DNA of 8,524 bases from Zeimonas sp039807785 (lineage in GTDB: Bacteria; Pseudomonadota; Gammaproteobacteria; Burkholderiales; Burkholderiaceae_E): positions 1-8,524 of the forward strand of contig JBDHRX010000127.1 of assembly GCA_039807785.1 (NCBI GenBank), given 5' to 3'. Every line of letters begins with the position of its first letter. Positions within the stretch are counted from its first letter, which is position 1. The notes under the pieces are model-generated. The model did not search any database and was not told the origin of the DNA. It saw nothing but the letters and a program-made list of their open reading frames with translations. The position numbers were made by a program, and so were the translations under genes. Shown piece by piece: positions 1-5,435 of the stretch.

Positions 1-176
1 CCGTGCGCGGCGGCGTGCTCGCGCAGCGGCCCGCCGGCCGCGCCGGCGAGCGCGAGGTCGTACGCCAGGACCCGCGCGACGCCGCGCGCGCGCAGGTCCT
101 CGGCGAGGATGCGCCCGACCTCGCCGTAGCCGACGAGGCCGATGCGCCACCGGAGGGGATCGTCGGCCATGTCCAT
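1..176 (-). CDS. NAD(P)-dependent oxidoreductase, N-terminal fragment (runs off left edge)
   Basis: Only the first 58 codons are in the window. The visible residues form the start of a Rossmann fold: a beta strand (RIGLVGYGEVG, residues 11-21) with the dinucleotide-binding G16-x-G18-x-x-G21 motif, a helix (about 22-32), and a second strand ending in an acidic residue (VLAYD, D40). An acidic residue at that position usually favours NAD over NADP; this is an inference. The pattern fits the 6-phosphogluconate dehydrogenase-like / beta-hydroxyacid dehydrogenase superfamily. Members annotated as NAD-binding phosphogluconate dehydrogenase-like (DUF1932 at the C-terminus) are, from general knowledge, found beside CHA aldolase genes in Burkholderiales, but the C-terminal domain that would prove this is outside the window. 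The gene starts 18 bp after the ligK stop and so is probably in the same operon. Two starts are possible, ATG at 176 or ATG at 170; neither has a strong Shine-Dalgarno sequence. Its substrate is unknown. It is not obviously LigC-type CHMS dehydrogenase, which belongs to the Gfo/Idh/MocA family. Confidence 0.8.
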   Translation of the reverse strand, partial: MDMADDPLRWRIGLVGYGEVGRILAEDLRARGVARVLAYDLALAGAAGGPLREHAAAH

Positions 177-194
177 GATGCGGCTCGCTTGCGT

Positions 195-884
195 TCAGTC
201 GATGTACTTCAGGCCGGCCTTCTCGAGGGCCTCGCGCATCTTGTACATGTCGAGCCCGAGCACGCCGGACGCCAGCTTGGCGCGCTTCTCGACCTCGTTG
301 GCCTCGCGCTTGCCGGCGGCTTCGGCCGCCTGCTGCGCCATCGCGGCAGGCACGACCACCACGCCGTCGTCGTCGGCGACGATCACGTCGCCGGGGTTGA
401 CCATCGCGCCGGCGCACACCACCGGCACGTTCACCGACCCGAGGGTGGCCTTGATCGTTCCCTTGGCGCTGATGGCCCGCGAGAACACCGGGAACGGCAT
501 CGCCGTCAGGTCCTTCACGTCGCGGACTCCGCCGTCGATCACGAGCCCGCGCGCGCCGCGCGCGCGGAACGAGGTCGCGAGCAGGTCGCCGAAGAAGCCG
601 TCGTCGCTGTCGGCGCTGCATGCCGCGACCACCACGTCGCCCTCGCGGATCTGCTCGGCGGCGACGTGCATCATCCAGTTGTCGCCCGGGTGCAGCAGCA
701 CCGTGACCGCGGTGCCGCACAGCTGCGCCCCGGGATAGATCGGGCGCATGTAGGGCTTCATCAGTCCGGTGCGGCCCATCGCCTCGTGGATCGTGGCGAC
801 GCCGAATCGGGCGAGCCGGTCGACGGCGGCGCGGTCGGCGCGCTGGATGTTGCGCTTGACGACGCCGAGGTTGTACATGGACAT
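195..884 (-). CDS. ligK: 4-carboxy-4-hydroxy-2-oxoadipate (CHA) aldolase
   Basis: A 229-residue class II (metal-dependent) pyruvate aldolase of the RraA-like fold. It cleaves CHA to pyruvate and oxaloacetate (EC 4.1.3.17), the last step of the gallate and protocatechuate 4,5-cleavage pathways; family members also decarboxylate oxaloacetate. It acts in the cytoplasm. The family signature G-x3-D-x20-R-D is present exactly: G96, D100, R121, D122. D122 is the expected Mg/Mn ligand and R121 the enolate-stabilising residue. A late Gly-Asp-rich strand (about 163-179) and a C-terminal helix (about 190-225) are also typical. The same fold occurs in RraA, the RNase E inhibitor, but the intact catalytic motif, the extra C-terminal helix and the neighbours argue for the aldolase. 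The start at 884 is well supported by AAGGAG seven bases upstream; a second in-frame ATG at 878 lacks this spacing. It lies 30 bp after ligJ in one operon. The equivalent gene is galC or proA in some systems. Confidence 0.95.
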   Translation of the reverse strand: MSMYNLGVVKRNIQRADRAAVDRLARFGVATIHEAMGRTGLMKPYMRPIYPGAQLCGTAVTVLLHPGDNWMMHVAAEQIREGDVVVAACSADSDDGFFGDLLATSFRARGARGLVIDGGVRDVKDLTAMPFPVFSRAISAKGTIKATLGSVNVPVVCAGAMVNPGDVIVADDDGVVVVPAAMAQQAAEAAGKREANEVEKRAKLASGVLGLDMYKMREALEKAGLKYID

Positions 885-914
885 GGAGAGGCTCCTTCGC
901 GGAAACGGGCGCGG

Positions 915-1940
915 CTACAGGCCGCGCGCCTTCAGGGCCCGGTCGAGCCGCGGATAGACGCGGCGCGCGTTGCCCTCGTAGACCTTGCGGCGATCCTCGG
1001 CGCTCAGCGCCGAGGACTCGATGTAGCGCTTCGTGTCGTCGTAGTAGTGGCCGGTCTCCGGGTCGATGCCGCGCACCGCGCCGATCATCTCGCTGGCGAA
1101 CAGGATGTTGTCGACCGGGATCACCTTGGCCAGCAGGTCGATGCCGGGCTGGTGGTAGACGCAGGTGTCGAAGAACAGGTTGTTCAGCAGGTGGTCCTTC
1201 AGCAGCGGCTTCTTCAGCTCCTGCGCCAGGCCGCGGAAGCGCCCCCAGTGGTAGGGCGCCGCGCCGCCGCCGTGCGGGATCACGAACTTCAGCGTCGGGA
1301 AGTCGCGGAACAGGTCGGAAGTGAGGCACTGCATGAACGCGGTGGTGTCGGCGTTCAGGTAGTGCGCGCCGGTGGTGTGGAAGCACGCGTTGCAGCTGGT
1401 GCTCACGTGGATCATCGCCGGGATCTCGAGCTCGACCATCTTCTCGTAGACCGGGTACCAGTGGCGGTCGGGCAGCGGCGGCGAGGTCCAGTGGCCGCCG
1501 GACGGATCGGGGTTCAGGTTGATCGCGACGAACCCGTACTCGTTCACGCACTTCTCGAGCTCGGCGATGCAGGTTTTCGGATCGACGCCGGGCGACTGCG
1601 GCAGCATCGCCGCGCCGATGAAGCTGTCCGGAAACAGCCGGCCCACGCGATGGCACAGCTCGTTGCAGATCGCCGCCCAGGTCGCGCTGGTCTCGAAGTT
1701 TCCGATGTGGTGCGCCATGAAGCTCGCGCGCGGCGAGAACACGGTGAGGTCGCTGCCGCGCTCCCGCATCTTCGCGAGCTGGTTCTTCTCGATCGACTCG
1801 CGCAGCTCGTCGTCGGAGATCTTCAGCTCGGAGGCCTTCGGCGCGACCGAAGGGTCTTTCAGGCCGGCGATCTGCCGGTTGCGCCAGTCCTCGAGCGCCT
1901 TCGGGGCCGTGGTGTAGTGCCCGTGGATGTCGATGATCAT
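915..1940 (-). CDS. ligJ: 4-oxalomesaconate hydratase (LigJ, amidohydrolase family)
   Basis: A 341-residue enzyme of the amidohydrolase-2 / ACMSD-like family. It hydrates the keto tautomer of 4-oxalomesaconate (2-keto-4-carboxy-3-hexenedioate) to CHA (EC 4.2.1.83). The N-terminal HxH metal motif is H6/H8, followed by H178 after the fourth-fifth strands, H223 (in IPHGGG) and E284 (in FASEM). As I recall from the published LigJ structure, zinc is held by His6, His8, His178 and Glu284, with Tyr194 and His223 in the active site. All of these residues fall at the same numbers here. Glu at position 284, where most relatives have Asp, separates LigJ from ACMSD-type decarboxylases. The length equals that of known LigJ proteins. 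The ATG at 1940 overlaps the galD stop by four bases (ATGA) and has a GGAAGG sequence five bases upstream, indicating translational coupling. The reading frame is open further upstream, but that stretch is only the shadow of galD. The C-terminus (about 310-340) is a helical amidohydrolase tail with the conserved GNA(R)R element. Confidence 0.94.
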   Translation of the reverse strand: MIIDIHGHYTTAPKALEDWRNRQIAGLKDPSVAPKASELKISDDELRESIEKNQLAKMRERGSDLTVFSPRASFMAHHIGNFETSATWAAICNELCHRVGRLFPDSFIGAAMLPQSPGVDPKTCIAELEKCVNEYGFVAINLNPDPSGGHWTSPPLPDRHWYPVYEKMVELEIPAMIHVSTSCNACFHTTGAHYLNADTTAFMQCLTSDLFRDFPTLKFVIPHGGGAAPYHWGRFRGLAQELKKPLLKDHLLNNLFFDTCVYHQPGIDLLAKVIPVDNILFASEMIGAVRGIDPETGHYYDDTKRYIESSALSAEDRRKVYEGNARRVYPRLDRALKARGL

Positions 1941-3055
1941 CGTTGCCTTCCTTTCCAGACCGAACCGGGAATCATGACCTCGCCGCGCATGATCAGCCGC
2001 GCGGTGCGCAGCAGCGCGGCGCGCACCACGTTCTGCGGGTCGGCCGGGTCGACCTCGAGCTCGACGCTGAATTCGCCGGTCGGGTGCTCGACCGAGATCG
2101 CCTTGACCGCGCCCCGCGGCGTCGTCGCGATGCCGTGGGCGATCGAGCCTTCGAGCACGCAGGCGGTGCCCACGGTCACCGCGGCCAGCACCCCGATCGC
2201 GTCGTGGCACACGTGCGGGATGAAGCAGCGCGTCGACAGGCTGCCGCCGGCGCGCGGGGGCGCGATCAGGCACATCTTCGGATAGGTCTTGCCGGCCACG
2301 TCGCCCAGCCCCATCAGCCGCCCGGCGGCCAGCCGCAGCGCCTCGATGCGCGCTTTCAGCCCGGCGTCGGCGTTGAGCTCGGCCACCGTCTCGTAGCCGG
2401 TGCGTCCCAGGTCGGCCGCGCGGAACAGCACCATCGGCATCCCGTTGTCGATGCAGGTGGCCTCGATCGCGTCGCCGCCCGGCACCTCGATCCGGTCCAG
2501 CACCCGGCCGGTGGGCAGCAGGCCGGCGCAGACCGATCCGGCGGTGTCCAGGAAGTTGATCGTGATCGGCGCCGCCGTGCCCGGCACGCCGTCGATGCGC
2601 GCGTCGCCCGAGTAGGCGATGCGGCGTCCCGCCGGCGTCATCGGCGTGCGCACCGTGATGTCGCACTGCATGTCCGTGTTCAGCGTGAGCACCCGCAGCG
2701 TCGTGGTGTCGCCCTGCGGCGTCGCGAGCCCGGTCTCGAGCGCGAACGGCACCACCGCCGCCAGCATGTTGCCGCAGTTCGGCGTGGTGTCGACCGTGTC
2801 CTTGTCGGGCTGCAACTGCGCGAACAGGAAGTCGAGGTCGACCCCGGCGGCGGCGCTGCGGCGGACGATCCCGACCTTGCTGGTGAGCGGGTGCGCGCCG
2901 CCCAGCCCGTCGATCTGCCGGCGGTCGGGCGAGCCCATCACCGCCAGCAGCACGCGGTCGCGCGCCGGGATGTCGGCGGGCAGGTCGGCCGCGTCGAAGA
3001 ACGGGCCGCGCGACGTGCCGCCGCGCATGAAGAGGCAGGGGATGGCGGTCTGCAT
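1937..3055 (-). CDS. galD: 4-oxalomesaconate tautomerase (GalD/LigU, PrpF family)
   Basis: A 372-residue PrpF-family protein with the two-domain diaminopimelate-epimerase-like fold; it needs no cofactor. It isomerises 4-oxalomesaconate to the keto form used by LigJ (EC 5.3.2.8). Hallmarks are the N-terminal FMRGGTSRG segment (9-17), a Gly-rich DGLGGAHPLTSKVG loop (49-62), TPNCGN (91-96) and a second-domain segment around 270-300 with CHDAIGVLAAVTV. In the related LigU the two acid/base residues are, as I recall, Lys66 and Cys100. Here K60 and C94 occupy the same motifs with a constant six-residue offset, so the active site appears intact. The family also includes 2-methylaconitate cis-trans isomerase (PrpF); linkage to ligJ and ligK decides for the tautomerase. 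It is the first structural gene of the operon. The start at 3055 has GAGAG about nine bases upstream and sits 139 bp after the lysR stop, in a gap with promoter and operator-like sequences. The stop overlaps the ligJ start. Confidence 0.93.
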   Translation of the reverse strand: MQTAIPCLFMRGGTSRGPFFDAADLPADIPARDRVLLAVMGSPDRRQIDGLGGAHPLTSKVGIVRRSAAAGVDLDFLFAQLQPDKDTVDTTPNCGNMLAAVVPFALETGLATPQGDTTTLRVLTLNTDMQCDITVRTPMTPAGRRIAYSGDARIDGVPGTAAPITINFLDTAGSVCAGLLPTGRVLDRIEVPGGDAIEATCIDNGMPMVLFRAADLGRTGYETVAELNADAGLKARIEALRLAAGRLMGLGDVAGKTYPKMCLIAPPRAGGSLSTRCFIPHVCHDAIGVLAAVTVGTACVLEGSIAHGIATTPRGAVKAISVEHPTGEFSVELEVDPADPQNVVRAALLRTARLIMRGEVMIPGSVWKGRQR

Positions 3056-3089
3056 GGATCGGCTCTCGCACCGGTCTCGGGTACCCGCG

Positions 3090-3118
3090 ATTCTCGCACG
3101 CGGCCCTGACGATTTCAG
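3090..3118 (-). promoter_or_regulatory. Predicted sigma70-type promoter of the galD-ligJ-ligK operon
   Basis: On the minus strand, CTGAAA (3118-3113, 4 of 6 matches to TTGACA) is followed after exactly 17 bases by GAGAAT (3095-3090, 4 of 6 matches to TATAAT). This would place the transcript start near 3083, leaving a leader of about 28 bases before the galD ATG. Neither box is strong, which suits a promoter that needs an activator, and the LysR-type box at 3140-3154 lies centred at about -64 from this start. Assigned by eye; an alternative start in this GC-rich gap is possible. Confidence 0.45.
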
Positions 3119-3125
3119 CAGGGCC
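3102..3125. repeat. Inverted repeat over the galD -35 region
   Basis: GGCCCTG (3102-3108) and CAGGGCC (3119-3125) are perfect 7-bp complements separated by 10 bases; the inner segment also contains CTGA/TCAG. The dyad covers the predicted -35 box. No T-run follows it in the minus direction, so it is a poor terminator for lysR. It fits better as an operator, for example the activation subsite of the LysR regulator. Function is inferred from position only. Confidence 0.45.
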
Positions 3126-3139
3126 CGCCGATATCAGCT

Positions 3140-3154
3140 ATGCCGTTCCGGCAT
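3140..3154. promoter_or_regulatory. LysR-type recognition box (T-N11-A dyad)
   Basis: ATGCCG-TTC-CGGCAT is a perfect 6-bp inverted repeat and contains the canonical LysR box T-N11-A (T3141 to A3153). Its centre is about 64 bp upstream of the predicted galD transcript start, the usual place of the high-affinity recognition site of LysR regulators. A second imperfect dyad around GATATC (3127-3138, 10 of 12 symmetric) lies directly beside it. The likely binder is the LysR protein encoded just upstream; this assignment is an inference. Confidence 0.55.
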
Positions 3155-3194
3155 GGTCGAGCGGCATCGCGCGCCGGCCTGCCCCGGCGCTCCT

Positions 3195-4109
3195 TCAGCG
3201 CGCCACGCGCGGCATCGGCAGGGCCGCGACCAGCTCGCGCAGCAGCCGCGACGCCTGGTGCGACAGCGGCGTCGGGCGGCGGTGCGCCGAGGCCGCCAGG
3301 CACAGCACGCTGCGCAACTCGGGCTCGACCAGCAGGCGCACCGCGAGCTCGCCGGCGCGCCCCGAGGCCGCCACCGCGCCGGCCGACAGGACCGCGTGCC
3401 CGTAGCCGGCGCAGACGAGATCGATGATCGAGGGGATGCTCGCCACCTCCCAGGCGATGTCGAGCTCGATCCCGGCCAGCATCGCCTGCGTCTCGACGAG
3501 TCGCCGGATCGTGTGCGAGCGGTCGGGGACGATCAGCGGGAAGCCGGGCAGATCGCGCAGCGGCAGCGGGCCGCGCGCCCGCGGGCGGCGCCCCCCGGCG
3601 GGCTGGACCAGGCACAGGGCCTCGTCGAGCAGCGGAGCGATCTCGAGCGCCGGGGCGGCCTCGGGGTTGTGCGCCAGCCCGAGATCGACGCGTCCGGTGA
3701 CGATCCACTCGGTGATGTGCGTGGACAGGCCCTCGACGATCGCCAGCCGCGCGCGCGGGAGCTGCCGGCGGAACGCGTCGATCAGCGGCAGCGTGAGCTG
3801 GCGTCCCATGCTCGGCGGCAGGCCGATGACGATCCGGCCCACCGGCTCGTCGCGGCCGGCCCCCATGTCCTCGCGGGCATGCGACACGCGCTGCAGGATG
3901 TCGACGCCGTGCGCGTAGAGGCGCTTGCCGGCCTCGGTGAGGCGCACGCCGCGGCCGTTGCGCAGCAGCAGCGTCTCGCGCAGGCCGGTCTCGAGGGCGC
4001 GCACCTGCCGGCTGAGCGCGGGCTGCGCCACATCGAGCACCATCGCCGCCTTGCTGAAGCTGCCGAGCTCGGCGACGTGGACGAAGTACTCGAGCTGCCT
4101 GAGGTTCAT
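3195..4109 (-). CDS. LysR-family transcriptional regulator (Nac/CynR-like), likely regulator of the galD-ligJ-ligK operon
   Basis: A 304-residue protein of standard LysR length. The N-terminal winged helix-turn-helix spans about residues 1-60, with the typical RQLEYFV start, GSFSKAA and the recognition helix QPALSRQVRALE (29-40). A linker helix (about 60-88) leads into a substrate-binding domain beginning GRIVIGLPPS (91-100). The features GLST (127-130), DLGLAHNP (142-149) and the LLDEALCLV segment resemble the Nac/CynR branch, which also includes many regulators of aromatic-acid catabolism. Such proteins usually bind DNA as tetramers and respond to a pathway metabolite. The gene is co-directional with, not divergent from, the operon it precedes, and a T-N11-A box lies in the 139-bp gap downstream of it. 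Its start overlaps the stop of the CWC gene by four bases (ATGA) and has no clear Shine-Dalgarno of its own, so translation is probably coupled. The inducer cannot be read from the sequence; 4-oxalomesaconate or an aromatic precursor would be reasonable guesses. Confidence 0.95.
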   Translation of the reverse strand: MNLRQLEYFVHVAELGSFSKAAMVLDVAQPALSRQVRALETGLRETLLLRNGRGVRLTEAGKRLYAHGVDILQRVSHAREDMGAGRDEPVGRIVIGLPPSMGRQLTLPLIDAFRRQLPRARLAIVEGLSTHITEWIVTGRVDLGLAHNPEAAPALEIAPLLDEALCLVQPAGGRRPRARGPLPLRDLPGFPLIVPDRSHTIRRLVETQAMLAGIELDIAWEVASIPSIIDLVCAGYGHAVLSAGAVAASGRAGELAVRLLVEPELRSVLCLAASAHRRPTPLSHQASRLLRELVAALPMPRVAR

Positions 4110-4327
4110 CGGGGCGATCCGTCGCGGGGGGCGTTCCCGGCCGGGGCCGGCCGGGTGAGCTCGCCCAGGCAGGCCGGGCACAGGCAGGCGGCGCCGGCCC
4201 CGGCGGGCGCCGCGGCCAGCGGCGGCAGGCGCGCGCACCAGCATTCGCGGTCGTCGACGCCGCAGGCGAACGACGCGCCGCAGCGCGGGCAGGCGGCGCC
4301 GGGCCGGGGTGACAGCCGAGGGTCCAT
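4106..4327 (-). CDS. Small cysteine-rich CWC-family protein
   Basis: A 73-residue protein with eight cysteines in the order CPRC (13-16), C22, CWC (29-31), CLC (48-50) and C53, followed by LGEL. This spacing, with LPPL after the CWC, matches the cysteine-rich CWC family known from proteobacterial genomes, whose function is not established. The paired cysteines suggest zinc or another metal, or redox chemistry; this is an inference. There is no signal peptide or membrane segment. The chosen ATG at 4327 has GGAG seven bases upstream; an earlier in-frame ATG at 4375 would add an Arg-rich stretch without better support. The stop overlaps the lysR start by four bases, so it is the first gene of a two-gene transcript with the regulator and diverges from argB. 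Its promoter must lie in 4328-4456, but I see no convincing -35/-10 pair in that direction; TACCAT at 4379-4374 is the best -10 candidate. Confidence 0.85.
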   Translation of the reverse strand: MDPRLSPRPGAACPRCGASFACGVDDRECWCARLPPLAAAPAGAGAACLCPACLGELTRPAPAGNAPRDGSPR

Positions 4328-4411
4328 CGTCGATCTCCGTTCCGGGCGCCGGTCGCGGCGCGAGGCGTCCGCCATGGTAAGGCCGCGCGGCGGTGCGACG
4401 ACGCGGGGCTC

Positions 4412-4420
4412 GGTTAGAAT
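4412..4420 (+). promoter_or_regulatory. Predicted -10 element of the argB promoter
   Basis: GGTTAGAAT contains TAGAAT (4415-4420), a 5 of 6 match to the sigma70 -10 box, in an otherwise very GC-rich region. The transcript would start near 4427, about 30 bases before the argB ATG. No good -35 box is present at the right spacing. A very similar GGTTATCAT precedes rhlE. Confidence 0.5.
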
Positions 4421-4456
4421 GCCTCGCCGTTTCCAGCCATCCGCTCGAGGAGCAGC

Positions 4457-5395
4457 ATGAGCGCCGAGCAGCAGCCCGCGGATCCCGCGTCGCAACCTCC
4501 CGCCCCGGCGCCGGCCGAGGCGATCCCGCCGTCGCTGAAGGCGGCGATCCTCGCCGAGGCGATGCCGTACATCCGCCGTTTCCACGGCCGGATCGTGGTC
4601 GTCAAGTACGGCGGCAACGCGATGACCGACGACCGGCTCAAGCAGAGCTTCGCGCGCGACGTGGTGCTGCTGAAGCTGGTCGGCCTGAACCCGGTGGTGG
4701 TGCACGGCGGCGGCCCGCAGATCGAGCAGCTGCTGGCGCGCGTCGGCAAGAAGGGCGAGTTCGTGCAGGGCATGCGCGTCACCGACGCGGAGACGATGGA
4801 CATCGTCGAGATGGTGCTCGCCGGGCAGGTGAACAAGGAGATCGTCGAGCTGATCAACCATGCCGGCGGGCGCGCGGTGGGGCTCACCGGGCAGGACGGC
4901 GGGCTGATCCGCGCGCGGCGCATGCGGATCGCCTCGAAGGACCGGCCCGAAGAGAAGATCGACATCGGCCAGGTCGGCGAGATCGAGAAGATCGACCCGG
5001 GCATCATCCAGACGCTCAGCGCGAACGGCTTCGTCCCGGTGATCGCGCCGATCGGATCCGGCGAGGAAGGCGAGACCTACAACATCAACGCCGACGTGGT
5101 CGCGGGCAAGGTCGCCGAGGTGCTGAAGGCGGAGAAGCTGGTGCTGCTCACCAACACGCCCGGCGTGCTCGACAAGAGCGGCCGGCTGCTCACCGGGCTG
5201 AGCGCGCGCCAGATCGACGAGCTGTTCGCCGACGGCACCATCTCGGGCGGCATGCTGCCGAAGATCTCGTCGGCGCTGGACGCGGCGAAGGCGGGCGTGA
5301 ACTCGGTGCACATCGTCGACGGTCGCGTCGACCATTGCCTGCTGCTCGAGATCATGACCGACCACGGCGTCGGGACGATGATCCGCAGCCATTGA
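4457..5395 (+). CDS. argB: N-acetylglutamate kinase
   Basis: A 312-residue amino-acid kinase that phosphorylates N-acetyl-L-glutamate with ATP (EC 2.7.2.8), the second step of arginine biosynthesis, in the cytoplasm. Motifs are KYGGNAM (50-56, phosphate-binding K50), VVHGGGPQI (82-89, glycine-rich loop), GMRVTD (105-110, R107 for the substrate carboxylate), NINAD (209-213) and GGMLPK (264-269, K269). The C-terminal GVGTMI is also conserved. An N-terminal helix of about 18 residues (PSLKAAILAEAMPYIRRF, 25-42) precedes the core. This mobile helix is characteristic of hexameric, arginine-inhibited enzymes such as that of Pseudomonas, so feedback inhibition by arginine is likely. In front of it sits an unusual Pro/Ala/Gln-rich stretch (2-24) of unknown role. 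The ATG is preceded by GAGGAG with good spacing. It is the first gene of a plus-strand operon and diverges from the CWC-lysR pair. Confidence 0.98.
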   Translation: MSAEQQPADPASQPPAPAPAEAIPPSLKAAILAEAMPYIRRFHGRIVVVKYGGNAMTDDRLKQSFARDVVLLKLVGLNPVVVHGGGPQIEQLLARVGKKGEFVQGMRVTDAETMDIVEMVLAGQVNKEIVELINHAGGRAVGLTGQDGGLIRARRMRIASKDRPEEKIDIGQVGEIEKIDPGIIQTLSANGFVPVIAPIGSGEEGETYNINADVVAGKVAEVLKAEKLVLLTNTPGVLDKSGRLLTGLSARQIDELFADGTISGGMLPKISSALDAAKAGVNSVHIVDGRVDHCLLLEIMTDHGVGTMIRSH

Positions 5396-5435
5396 GCGTC
5401 GACGGCGCGGCCGTGCGCGCGCAGGACGGGGCGCC

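Noticed and set aside
195..884. RraA (RNase E inhibitor) identity for the LigK protein
   Set aside because: The G-x3-D-x20-R-D catalytic motif is intact, a C-terminal helix is present, and the operon contains the two preceding pathway steps.
3..2285. A 760-codon open frame on the plus strand opposite the ligK, ligJ and galD genes
   Set aside because: It is rich in Arg, Ala, His, Val and Asp with no recognisable domain and runs antisense to three genes with intact active sites. It arises because stop codons are rare in high-GC DNA.
1941..3071. Upstream extension of the ligJ frame to a 718-codon protein
   Set aside because: The added part is an out-of-frame reading of galD, dominated by Arg and Ala. 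The ligJ start at 1940 has the family's N-terminus and a good ribosome-binding site.
3102..3125. Inverted repeat considered as a lysR terminator
   Set aside because: No T-run follows it in the direction of transcription, and it overlaps the predicted -35 box, so an operator role is more likely.
4155..4166. GTGAGCTC-containing sequence considered as an SlmA-binding site
   Set aside because: Only about 8 of 12 bases fit the E. coli site GTGAGTACTCAC, it is not symmetric over the full length, and it lies inside the CWC gene.
2619..4460. A 613-codon plus-strand frame across galD, lysR and the CWC gene
   Set aside because: Low-complexity composition, no domain, and antisense to well-supported genes.
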